A DNA stretch of 26,475 nucleotides from Haplosporangium gracile. Taxonomy: Eukaryota; Mortierellomycota; Mortierellomycetes; Mortierellales; Mortierellaceae. The stretch lies in NCBI GenBank assembly GCA_015499985.1, contig JAAAUF010000474.1:5300-31774 (forward strand). Direction: 5' to 3'. The translations under genes and the position numbers were made by a program. This document shows, one piece after another, positions 1 to 9,219 of this stretch. Position 1 is the stretch's first letter. Each line of letters starts with the position of its first letter. A model generated the notes under the pieces. The model ran no database searches. It was given only the letters and a program-made list of their open reading frames with translations, and was not told the origin of the DNA.

Positions 1-786
1 TTTTTTGTTTTTTTTTTTTTTTTTTTTGTTGTTTTTGTTTTGGTTCTGATGCTGTGGTTTGTGTACTTGGGCAAGCAAGCGTTTTATGAATGTTTTTGGG
101 AGCGCTATGGCATATCAGAAATTTTTGAAGGCGTGAAAATGATGGTGTGTTTTGTAAATACACGCCTTCCCTAACAAGGGTCGATGTGTTTTGTAACACG
201 CCTTTTTTTATTCTCTTTACTATAACCAAGCAACGATGAAAGCGGCTGATGAGAAGCGCTGGATGTTGTTTTGTCCATAATGTTGTGAAAAGGTAGATGA
301 ATTCCGCAAAAAAAAAAAAAAAAAAAAGAAAAAAACGCGTACCTTGACGTCGTGCTTGAAGCGATAATGTGGCGTGTTTTGGTAACGTGACCAGGGCAAT
401 ATCGGCGTTTATTTGATTCGGGGAATATTACAAGTTTAAGTACAGATTGCGTTCAAACAAGGCTAAGGCAAAGACAAGTTAAGCGAATAAAAAAGGAAAA
501 GCGAAAAGAAAGGAAAAGCGAATGAAAAGTAGTGTTGACTAAGAATGGGCAATTTTTTTTGGTATAATATTTTGGGTATTTACAAGTGGGCATTGAAGGA
601 GTTGTGATAGTGATGGAACAAATGAAAACGAACATAGTTGGGCGGTGGCGAAAAACAAAAGGTGGAAAAAAAAGAAAAAAAGAAACAAGGAATAAAAAGA
701 TCAATGACCCTGCTCAACAGGGCTTTGTGACAGAAAGAAAGTGTGCAGAGAAAGAAAGGACGCCAAAGTCATGAACTATCCTCTCG
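1..786. other. Gene-free AT-rich left flank
   Basis: I see no convincing coding region here. The stretch opens with a poly-T tract (1-27) and contains an A20 run (308-327). The open frames present are A/K- or F/S-rich shadows of homopolymer-like sequence. It probably holds the 3' UTR and terminator of the minus-strand gene that ends at 787, because that gene reads leftward into it. A short direct and inverted repeat cluster at 127-204 is listed separately. Confidence 0.6.
127..204. repeat. Direct repeat with competing hairpin arms
   Basis: A 23-nt element (146-168) recurs in a 20-nt version at 185-204; both begin TGTGTTTTGTAA and end CACGCCTT. The sequence GAAGGCGTG at 127-135 is the exact reverse complement of CACGCCTTC at 161-169. 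Its inner eight bases also match CACGCCTT at 197-204. Between the copies lies CCCT-AACA-AGGG (170-180 region), and the second copy is itself a small hairpin, GTGTT-TTGT-AACAC, followed by a T run. The function is unknown. Confidence 0.55.
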
Positions 787-1860
787 TCAGTACTGCTTCA
801 TGAGAGAGCGCCGCTGGGTCTCAGCTTGTTGCTCAAACGCGATAAGCGCTGAGTAATCCTTGACGGTTGCACGACATTCCAGCGCGTTCACAAGATCATC
901 CATCTCCTGCTCTTGCTCACGTGACTTCCACCGGTGTTGTTGGGGATACTGCTGGGCAGAATGATGTTGGAAATTCTGTAGGGGTTCAACTTCTGCCTCC
1001 ATGATGGCGCCATCGGAGTGATCATGGCCGCGCTCGAGCCATTGGGCCTTTTCCTCGGAGCTAAGAGACTCCCAATGGATCATCTTTGCAATAAAGAGAT
1101 CGTCGAACCGCTGTGTCTGCGAGGCGAGTTCCTTAAATGCCTCCCGCTTGAGCTTCACCAACTCATCCTTCTGCTGCTGTCGTTGCTGAGGGTATGCGGT
1201 GCCAGGAGAGTAGTCCAGATCGGTGGGTGGCGTGGACAAGGTAGACGACGTCGAACAGACTGACGAACTGAGCGAAGGGACTTGTTGGAAAGAAGCTGAC
1301 TCAAGTCCAGATCCAAATCCAAATCCAAAGACGGATTCTGCTGCTGGCGCCGATAATGCCGACACAGCCCCGATCCCAAACTCAAATTTCTCGCGACCAA
1401 ATAATTGACTTTGACCTGCTGCCGATGCTGCAGTTGTTGCATGAAGATACGATATATGTGCCGCTGAGTTGCCTGGCCTTGTTGTTGCTGCTGAGATAGT
1501 TGATGGAGAGGATCCAGTATAACTGCCATTGTTGCAGTCGTATCCGGTTCTTCCGATCCCATCAATGTCGATTTCAACATCCTCGGTCTCATCTTCATCA
1601 TCATCCTCACCCTCCTCTTCCTCCTCCGTGCCAGCGACGGCTGTAGTTGATGCTGGCAGAGCGCAGAAGTGGCTGATATTACTGCGAGGGACGACGTTAC
1701 GCGGAGGAGTCGATTTGCAGATCGATCCCGTTTTCGTGTGCCGCAAGGCAGCAGCAGCGGCGATACGAGAGGAATGAGAGAACAGGAAAGGGCGTATCCT
1801 GAAGTCATAGTGATTGTGGTGTGATGCTGTTGATAGGGTGATCGTCGCCTTTGGCTTCAT
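787..1860 (-). CDS. Hypothetical low-complexity protein
   Basis: I do not recognise this protein. The uninterrupted minus-strand frame from the ATG at 1860 gives 357 residues. The N-terminus is rich in Arg, His, Ser and Ala with few acidic residues for about 75 positions, which would suit a mitochondrial presequence, but this is inference. An acidic block of Glu/Asp follows at about residues 80-100, then a Ser/Ala/Gly/Thr-rich disordered middle. The C-terminal part is helical and charged, beginning at a Gln-rich stretch (QQRQQQKDEL), with a conserved-looking segment FIAKMIHWESLSSEEKAQWL that faintly resembles an HMG-box helix but is too short to call. Codon usage and composition look coding. 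The frame may extend 5' through an intron (see 2162-2374), giving a 433-residue product; otherwise that upstream exon is 5' UTR. The sense strand just upstream is CT-rich, as for the other genes here. Confidence 0.6.
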   Translation of the reverse strand: MKPKATITLSTASHHNHYDFRIRPFLFSHSSRIAAAAALRHTKTGSICKSTPPRNVVPRSNISHFCALPASTTAVAGTEEEEEGEDDDEDETEDVEIDIDGIGRTGYDCNNGSYTGSSPSTISAATTRPGNSAAHISYLHATTAASAAGQSQLFGREKFEFGIGAVSALSAPAAESVFGFGFGSGLESASFQQVPSLSSSVCSTSSTLSTPPTDLDYSPGTAYPQQRQQQKDELVKLKREAFKELASQTQRFDDLFIAKMIHWESLSSEEKAQWLERGHDHSDGAIMEAEVEPLQNFQHHSAQQYPQQHRWKSREQEQEMDDLVNALECRATVKDYSALIAFEQQAETQRRSLMKQY

Positions 1861-2161
1861 CAAGACAGAGTTCGACTATGTAAACGAGAAAGAGGAGAGG
1901 GAGTTAAAAGGAGATGAAGAGACGTGGGGCGGGAAATGGTTTAGGATAAGAAAAAAAAACGTGCGAACCCTTTTTTTTCTTGTACTCTGGTAAAGCCGTT
2001 GTTGCGCAAAGAACAAACAAACACTGTACCCCCCTTGTCTCTTTTCACTCCTTCTCACTCTTTGCCTTCTGTGTGTTCTCTAGAATCATTCACATACTCT
2101 TGCATTCTCTCGTCGTTGCCTCGCCAAGCCCTCGGAGTCTGACTGCTTGCTGTAGTTGTAC

Positions 2162-2374
2162 CTTTTGAAGGGTCAGCCTGTCGTGAGGACTGATGATGAG
2201 ATGGGGTCCAAAGAAGTTTGCAAGGCTGCTTTTTTCGACTGCTGATGAGCGGGTGATACGTTGTTTGAGTCGCATATAGTGTGCAGGGATGGAGCTTTGT
2301 CTCCGTTGAGTGGTGCGATGGTGGATGCTGTGTTTCCTGCTATGACTCCTTGCGGTAACTCCGTAGACGCCCAT
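2162..2374 (-). CDS. Candidate upstream coding exon of the 787-1860 gene
   Basis: This is a possible first exon, not a certain one. An ATG at 2374 with purine at -3 and G at +4 opens a frame of exactly 71 codons, ending at a donor AAG|GTACAA (donor G at 2161). An acceptor ACATAG at 1876-1881 lies behind a long polypyrimidine tract and a TTTTAAC branch-like site. It enters the downstream frame in the same phase (0), adding SNSVL before the Met at 1860. The intron would be 286 nt. The encoded segment is basic (Arg, His, Lys, Ser), consistent with an organelle-targeting or disordered N-terminus. Upstream of the ATG the sense strand becomes the CT-rich flank typical of 5' UTRs in this window. If the splice is real but translation starts at 1860, the exon is untranslated leader. 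Confidence 0.4.
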
Positions 2375-3104
2375 TGCTATTGTTTTGTTGATAGAGAGTT
2401 GTTCGGTAATGGCGGGAAGTGGTGAGGAGCGAGGGCGAATGGGTGAGTGTGCGAAAGAATAAGTGCTTGAGTGAGGTGAGTGAGGTGAGTGAGGAGAGTG
2501 AAGGAGAGCGAAGGAGAGAGAGCGAAGGAAAGAGAAGGGGACAGAAAGAGAGGGAGAAGGCGTTGAGTGATGAGTCAAACAAGCGAGCTGCGTGAGAAGA
2601 ACGAAGGCGACAAGAAAAAAGAGAGGGAAGGAAAGAAGAGGGAAAATAAGAAATGCGAGCGAAGGGATAAAAATGCTCTTCTCTTTCTGCGGCGGGTATT
2701 TGTGAGTAAAAATGAGGTCTGGTTGGCCGCCCAATTGTATAGCCTGCGAGGGAACAGAAGAGAGAAAGAGAGAAAAACATAAGCGCACATACACACGCAT
2801 GATGGAATAGACATCGTGCAACGGACTCAGACGCTCGCATCCCATTCTTGAAGGGGACACAGACGCAACCAAAGAAAGATAGGCTCTTAGCGTCGAACCC
2901 GAACTATCAATGAGAAGTTAAGGGTAAAAAAGAGAGGAAGGAGAAAGGGTCGATGCATAGCATCATCATCACCATCATCATATAATCGCTTTTACTTCGC
3001 AACTATCAATCCTCCCCCGTCATCATCGACTATGAAATACAAACTACGTTTGTCATTGACGGCCGGCAGGGTCCCCTTCCCATGACTACATCTTTAATTA
3101 TGTC

Positions 3105-3150
<46 letters not shown>
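3105..3150. repeat. (TGT)n microsatellite
   Basis: About 15 perfect TGT copies, followed by a short interrupted extension to about 3160. Similar tracts occur at 16528-16560 and 26392-26438, so this motif is a recurring simple repeat of the genome. Confidence 0.95.
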
Positions 3151-3151
<1 letters not shown>

Positions 3152-3421
3152 TTGTTGTTGGTGCCTTCAATTGGCCCCCTGGCCCACAGTCCAAGACATT
3201 CACTGTTTTGCATAATTTATGACTTTTAAGTCCTACCATCATCTCTCTTTAATGCTCACTCTCTTAATCTTTATACAATTCAAGCAACTCAAACAGAGGT
3301 TTATCAATCTTAACAAGGATCAAATCGCGTAAGGTGGCCTTATTTCGTCGGATGTCCTGGAATATACCATTCGATGTGCATGTTATGTCCGAGTACGACG
3401 GTGTCAAACAAGCAGCTGATC

Positions 3422-3443
3422 CCATGCCATATACATGGCATGG
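3422..3443. repeat. Perfect 9-bp inverted repeat
   Basis: CCATGCCAT and ATGGCATGG are separated by the 4-nt loop ATAC, forming a perfect short hairpin or cruciform. It sits downstream of the mS38 stop codon (3575, minus strand), so it would be present in that gene's 3' UTR or just beyond it. A role in RNA 3'-end processing or stability is possible but unproven. Confidence 0.7.
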
Positions 3444-3574
3444 TTGTCAACATTCAAATATGAACTAATGTGTTTACTTCTATGCAAAATAATGTGAAAA
3501 ATAACGGACGTCTCCTCTAATTGAAAAATAAAGACCTCCTCCTCCTCCTCCTGATTCAGATGAAACTGACTTGT

Positions 3575-4564
3575 TTACTTGCCGAGCTTCTTGCGCAAGG
3601 CTCTGGTTCTCTTACGGAGCTTCTTGTACTTGTGCTTTCTCATCTTGATCCTCCTCTTGCGCAACACACTGGTCATATGCATGACACTGGTATCGTCCAA
3701 CTCGTCCATGATGCTTTGAATAGGTGTCGTTGGTGCCTGTCCGTCAATGGTCGACATGATCATCGCCTTGTTCTCGATCTCACGGAAAAAGTCCTGAGAA
3801 ATCTTTTGCGAGTCCATGTGGTTATAGGTTGAAGGCGTTGATGGGGGGTTGTAGGGGCGGAGAGTCGAGAAGTAGTTTGTCATATCCTCAACCGCACCTA
3901 CTTTGATGGACAATGTAAGGTGAACAATAGGTTAACAACACTGTAAGAAAGCAAGCAGCTGATAGTACACGATTGAAAGCAAGCAATTGAAGGTAAATGG
4001 TGGTAAAGGCAATCGAAAGAAAGCGATTGAAAGAAAGTGATTAAGCAACATTTAAAGGGACAACTCGGGCAATTGGAGAATCAATTGAACCCGGAATACT
4101 AGATCGATTGCTCAAATAATTCTGCCTCCCTTGAGTACTGAAAATACAGCCAGGAAAAACAAAACTGATCAAAGCAGATCCCGGGAAGTATGAAAAGCTA
4201 CATAACAAAACTGATCCCTGAAAAACTTGCCTTCATGTCCCTGCTGTGCAATGACAACCTCCACAGACTTGTTAGTGAGTCCGAGCAAAGGGCGATGGAG
4301 GGCAAAGAATGAGCCGTGAGCAAGATCGATCCTGTCCATGGACGAGGCTTGAATGGGTCTTTCGCCCGACGTGACCAAGGAAGCAAAGTCCAGGGGCATC
4401 ATATCCGAGGAAGAGGAAGGGGAAGAAGAGGAGGAAGACTGGTGACGATGGGCGACCATGGCGATAGTCGAAGTGGCAGTGGGGCGGAGGGTGGTGGCCT
4501 TTGTGGAGGCGGCCATGGCGCCGGAAGCTGATCTCCTCCAGGCGTTGTTGAGGATGGCGAGCAT
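3575..4564 (-). CDS. Mitochondrial small-subunit ribosomal protein mS38 (Cox24/AURKAIP1 family)
   Basis: The C-terminal segment (about residues 191-218) is the hallmark of this family: a dense basic stretch beginning RKRRIKMRKHKYKK and ending RKKLGK at the stop. In known members this Lys/Arg-rich helix lies in the decoding/mRNA region of the mitochondrial small ribosomal subunit, and in yeast the protein is needed for Cox1 synthesis. I read two exons: 4564-4231 and 3897-3575, giving 218 residues. The N-terminus (MLAILNNAWRRSASGAM) is a typical mitochondrial presequence, followed by a Ser-rich linker. The intron (4230-3898, 333 nt) appears to be of the GC-AG class: the donor AAG|GCAAGT is an excellent match to U1, and no GT donor preserves the frame. 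The acceptor AAAGTAG is of NAGNAG type; using the TAG gives GHEGAVED, and using the AAG inserts one Val. The gene is divergent from the kinase at 5951. Confidence 0.88.
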
Positions 4565-5950
4565 GATTCTTTTTTTTGGTCGTGTTCCTGATCAGAGCGG
4601 TGAGAGAGTTGAGGTGATCCAAAGTTGATGCGCCACCGAAATGGATTAAAGGGAGACAAAGAAAAAAGAAAAAGCTCCAAGTCTCGGAAGGAACAAAAGA
4701 AAGTCAAAGGGTCAAGTTGACTGAGGAAAGCGCACCGTGGTGGAGAAAGGCACACTGCGAGTGTAAACAACTGAAGGGGAATCTCTAGGATCGAGGCATG
4801 GAAATAACGTCGTTTTTTGTATAGCGTGTGCTTGGAACTAATGAGAAAGTTACGTCAGCCTCATAGGTCACATGATACTTCTCTAGTGCCTGCTGTAAAA
4901 AACCATTAAAGAGAGCAAGAGCGCGGACTGGTCATTCAAGCAAGCAAATAAGCAAACAAGAAGAGTTGTGTGCCCGTGCAATTTGCATGCAACAAAAATT
5001 GAACGGCGGGCGTGCAACTCAAGCAAAAAGAATCAACCTTCACCTTTTTGTGTGCGTTCCTTGTGTCCTTCATCCTCACCAACAAATACCAATAATACCG
5101 AACAAGTCATCCTTCTTCTTCATCCCTTCTTCCTTCTCCTTTTTTAAGTGCAGTCTACAAAAGTGCAACCTGCATCCATACATACCTCATCCGACAAACA
5201 CTCAGCAAAAGACACACCAGGCAAGTACAAGTAGCGTATTTACGTTTTGAGGAAAAAAAGTAAAAAAGAGCGGCTGACCAGTCAGAAGCCAGGCTCATTC
5301 TGACTGTAATCAACCTGAAAAGTCGATACATCCATGACCCCAGAAAGCACCATCTGGCTGTTCACAATCAACAATAGACCACCTGTGGTTGTAACCATAG
5401 CCATATAACCTATTGTTGATGCATCTTGTCTGCTACTTCATCACATCGCTAATTTGTCCTTCTTTTTTCGCATAATATTTTCATGGGGTGTTGAAAATAT
5501 CACTACAGGCTGCTCTCACCTGCCATTGGTCAGATTCGCCCATATCACATTCGACTGCTCTCACTCCAGCCAACTCAAGTCAAGTCAGTCACTTACTGTC
5601 TAGCCGCATATACACACAGTGGAAACACCCATACAACAACTAAGCAACCACACTCCCATATACTCGCCATCAACCAAGCCAAAGAAGAACAACAACATCC
5701 TCATCCTCATCTCGCCCTTCCCCTCTTCCGTCATTGATCTTTTTCTTATTAAAAGCCGCAATAACACCACCGCCAACCTCAAGACTTAAAGTGAGCCGTC
5801 TACCGTCGTCCGTGTTTTATCCTGTCGATAGACCATACCAGTTGTCGCACACCTCCGCCCTTCCTCCCTCTCCCAAGCGTACCTCGCTCTCCCTCTGCAG
5901 CAGTGCACACACTTATCTCCACGCTGCTTTCGGCCGTGCCTCCGTATACA
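4565..5950. promoter_or_regulatory. Divergent promoter region between mS38 and the kinase
   Basis: This is a 1.4 kb spacer between two divergently transcribed genes, so both promoters should lie in it. The mS38 side (4570-4750) is CT-rich on the mS38 sense strand. The kinase side (5640-5900) is C/T-rich on the plus strand, with pyrimidine blocks typical of leaders here. An inverted CCAAT box (ATTGG at 5525-5529) lies about 420 bases before the kinase ATG, and CACATG sits near 4869. A notable inverted repeat lies at 5367-5420. No convincing gene is present; the open frames are Ser/Pro/Phe-rich or lack an ATG. Confidence 0.55.
5367..5420. repeat. 11-bp inverted repeat enclosing nested small hairpins
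   Basis: ATCAACAATAG (5367-5377) and CTATTGTTGAT (5410-5420) are perfect reverse complements separated by 32 nt. The loop itself contains ACCAC-CT-GTGGT (5378-5389) and GGTT-GT-AACC (5387-5396), two mutually exclusive small stems. It lies about 530-580 bases upstream of the kinase start and about 800 upstream of the mS38 start, in an otherwise repeat-poor part of the spacer. It could be a regulator-binding palindrome, a structured leader, or the remnant of a tiny inverted-repeat element. Confidence 0.65.
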
Positions 5951-8646
5951 ATGACAAACTCAACAGCCGCCGTGGGAAGAAGGCCGACAGACTGGAACGA
6001 CTTTTACAAAAACGGCCTGCCCAAGGAAATCATTGTTATCGACGATGACACCCCTCCTCCGCCCTCGCTCTCCTCTTCGTCCACTTCTACCTCGTCCTCG
6101 GCTTCAGCGCACCATCCAGTAGCCAATGGATCCTCGCAGCGCTATCATGTCATTCAGCCGGAGATGCATCCTGCCTATGTTCACTCAACTATGCCTACAT
6201 CCCAGGCCGTTGCAGGATCAATACCGACAACCACAGCCCGAGTGACAAGGAGAACAAACAAGAGGCAACCCTCGAGTGATCTGATATCTTCTGGAAGCAA
6301 TGGCGGACAGTCAAATATCTCTAATGTACATTATGCATACACGGACCATTATTCAAACGGACAACAGCGCAACTATGCGCACTCTGGACCCATGTATGGC
6401 AACCACAACCAGCCAACACAGCAGTCGTCACATGCTGGAACATCCACTAACAACGCCGCTATCCCACCAGCCAAGAAGAAAAGGCGGTCGAACGCGGAGA
6501 TCAAGCAAGCGCAACAACAGCAACATGGTCAGGAAAACCATCCCGTCTACTATCTTCCAGCACCCGCCAACCTCGCCAACCCACCACCAGTGAATCGCGA
6601 TGTAAGTCAGCCGCTCAGGGTCAATTGAACAATGGAACGAATAAAAGTGCGTTACAGGAGCAATTTAACGTTTTTCAGGGATGGCTGGTATTAACACCAC
6701 CAACAATTCTGTTTATGCTGTGAATAGGCATCAATCAATGTACCTCCTTGGGACGACAAGGAAGGTCACTATGTTGTTACCCCGGACAATGATTTCACAT
6801 CGCGATGTAAGGCGACTAGGATATTGGAAAATGCTCGGGCGCTTTACTGGATGATTTAGCAAGGAGCAAAGCGACATTGTCGGCTGACATTCTCTATTTA
6901 TTTGATTCCCAAATAGACAAAATTATTCGGCTACTGGGGCAGGGCACATTTGGAAAGGTTGTAGAGTGCTTTGACCGGGAGAGCGGGAGGTATTGCGCCA
7001 TCAAGATCATCCGGGCTGTTCAAAAGTACCGTGATGCAAGCAAGATCGAGGCAAGGGTTCTGACCACCCTCAAAAAGAACGACCCGCGGAACTCTTAGTA
7101 AGTCCTCTTATTTGCCGTTTTTTAGTAATGGTTACCGTGGCCAGTTAGGATTATATTCCGACGAATTGACACGTTAATTTCTCTATTTGTAATTAATAGC
7201 AAATGCCTTCACTTGAACGACTGCTTCGACTACCGGAATCATGTCTGTATGGTGTTTGATCTATTAGGACAATCGATCTACGACTGGCTCAAGGATAACT
7301 CCTTTTGCCCATTTCCGCCTAACCAAGTTCAACATTTTGCCCGGCAGCTCCTCACAAGTGTCGCCTGTATGTCCTTTGGCCACTACTTGTATCATCTGGG
7401 AAAGAATAATTGCATCAGCAATCGTGGATTCATAGCGCGTCTGACCTTTTTGTTATTTTTTTTTTCCTTTAGTTTTGCACCGGTTGAGGCTGATTCACAC
7501 GGATTTAAAGCCGGAAAATATCTTGTTGGCAAACGGCGCTTATCGTCAAGTGCCATACAAGGTAGCAACTACAACTCAGTGTATTGTAGGATTTGTTCCT
7601 CTTCTGGAGTGTTGCAAAATTACTAACTTGAAGATACCGAAATTTCTAACCATGTACCGTTATTAGAAAACGCCAACAAAGATGCGGAGGATATTACTGG
7701 ACCCAGAGATTCGCCTGATTGACTTTGGCAGCGCAACCTTCCAGGACGAACACCACTCTACAGTTGTCAGCACACGCCATTACCGAGCACCCGAGATCAT
7801 TCTGGGTAAGTGTCAATAGATGTCATTGACGGAGGCGCATTGAAGAATTTCGTCCGCGCCACCAATTTTGCTACAGCGCTCAGAGATTGCACCCACTAAC
7901 TGGAAAACCGCTACCCTTTTATACTTTGTGAATTATTAGGTCTTGGTTGGTCGTACCCATGCGATATCTGGTCGATTGGATGTATCCTGGTGGAATTCTT
8001 GACAGGAGAAGCGCTTTTCCAAACGCACGACAATTTGGAGCACTTGGCCATGATGCAGGCTGTCCTTGGACCCATCCCCGACAAACTAATCCGCGTTACA
8101 CAGTACGTCTTGAAACATTTTTTATATGTGATGACAACTTGTCATCGTTTTCTGGCGATTGTAGAAGAACTTGACATGTTTTGCTAACACTAAGAATTTT
8201 ACTGCTTCATGTTCATGATCATAGCAAATCGGCACAAAAGTTCTTTCTGCACGGGCGGCTGGATTATCCTAATGACGAGACGAAACGCAACAGCCGGAAA
8301 TATGTCAAAGCGTTGAAGCCTCTCAAGGTATGTTGACTATGTTTATTTCAAACAGGAACTAGTCGGTCAGTATGTCATGTTCGTTGGCGTGATTCTAATC
8401 GATTTTTCGTTAATATTTTGCTTGTACATAAATTAGGACTATGTGGTACCAGCAGGGAACAGGGTGGAGAACCTGCAGTTTGCGGCAGAGTTGAAGGACC
8501 TCCTTAGTCTGCTGTTGACATACGACCCTGAGAAACGGATTACAGCCGCTCAGGCGTTGAAGCATCCTTACTTCAGCTACATTGTTGACGAAAACGGACA
8601 GATCACGGGCAAAAAGGCTGCTGAACCCTTTCACCCTCCCAGATAA
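5951..8646 (+). CDS. LAMMER-family dual-specificity protein kinase (CLK/Kns1/Lkh1 type)
   Basis: Nine exons give 593 residues: 5951-6601, 6728-6806, 6917-7097, 7200-7366, 7473-7561, 7667-7805, 7940-8102, 8225-8327 and 8437-8646. All eight introns are GT-AG and 102-134 nt long. The N-terminal 240 residues are disordered, Ser/Gln-rich, with [14 protein letters not shown] and a basic KKKRR patch (175-179) likely to act in nuclear localisation. The kinase domain starts near Y244 and shows the glycine loop GQGTFG (251-256), catalytic K273, HTDLKPEN with D370, DFG 408-410, STRHYRAPE, and the family signature EHLAMM (469-474) followed by QA instead of the usual ER. LAMMER kinases phosphorylate SR-type splicing factors and affect cell cycle, growth and stress signalling. 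The start at 5951 is the first ATG in frame with the conserved N-terminal motif. The gene is convergent with the LIM gene. Confidence 0.95.
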
Positions 8647-9219
8647 CCTATTTATTTACTTTTTTTCTTTCTCATTTCTCCATAATTTGTTCGTCATCCT
8701 CCCTCCTTCCTTCCTCCTCGCTTTCCCATCTCACTCGTTTCGTAACAACAACAGCAACTATTTGAAGGCACAAAGAACAAGATGATAAGACGAATAGCAC
8801 AAACAATAACGACCAACTCCTTCTCAGATCAACAAACATCAACAAAACTATGTCTACAACTCCTCTCATCACCCTATTTTGCAGGATTCGAGCTTTACCC
8901 TTTGTACTTTTACACAAAAAAGAACAGCCACCCATGACGTTTTCTATCCCCCCCTTTTTTTTTACCACCTATTTTCTTAACCTTTTCTCATTCTCTCGCT
9001 TACAGTGTACATTACTATAAACCCCTCACAGACCTGTTTTGTCCAACTCTTCATGTTGAATTTGCAGTTTATTTATTTTTTTCGTAAAGGTTTTGTGGCA
9101 AGTGGAAGCAGGGGGGGAAAGGGGTATCATTTTGGTCGTTGATGCAACGCGTTTTAAATATACGAAATGGAAAAGGAAGATGGATAGGGTAAGGAAACAA
9201 AGCGTGTTTCACATTGATT
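8647..9219. other. Convergent intergenic spacer with 3' UTRs
   Basis: The spacer lies between the stops of the plus-strand kinase and the minus-strand LIM gene. It is AT- and pyrimidine-rich with no supported gene. Both 3' UTRs and poly(A) sites must lie here, so the transcripts could overlap. Confidence 0.6.
9068..9077 (-). terminator. Tandem AATAAA-like poly(A) signal of the LIM gene
   Basis: On the minus strand this reads AATAAATAAA, about 145 bases after the LIM stop codon, a normal distance for a fungal poly(A) signal. Confidence 0.5.

Larger units (their letters stand above)
2375..3574. other. CT-rich 5' flank and intergenic spacer
   Basis: No supported gene. On the minus strand 2430-2790 is strongly CT-rich and includes a short GTGAGTGAG-type minisatellite (about 2460-2500). 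This looks like promoter or leader sequence for the minus-strand gene to its left. Two long overlapping minus-strand frames cross it but are composed of Ser/Phe/Leu/Pro runs read from the CT tract. The remainder (2880-3574) contains CAT repeats near 2960, a GTT microsatellite, a short palindrome, and presumably the 3' UTR of the mS38 gene. Confidence 0.5.

Noticed and set aside
2090..2872. Two long overlapping minus-strand frames (260 and 166 codons)
   Set aside because: Most of both frames comes from a CT-rich tract that stays open in several frames, giving Ser/Phe/Leu/Pro runs. Only the part from the ATG at 2374 to the donor at 2161 was kept as a candidate exon.
4966..5250. 94-codon plus-strand frame in the divergent promoter
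   Set aside because: No domain, His/Pro/Ser/Phe-rich, located in a promoter spacer; no support as a gene.
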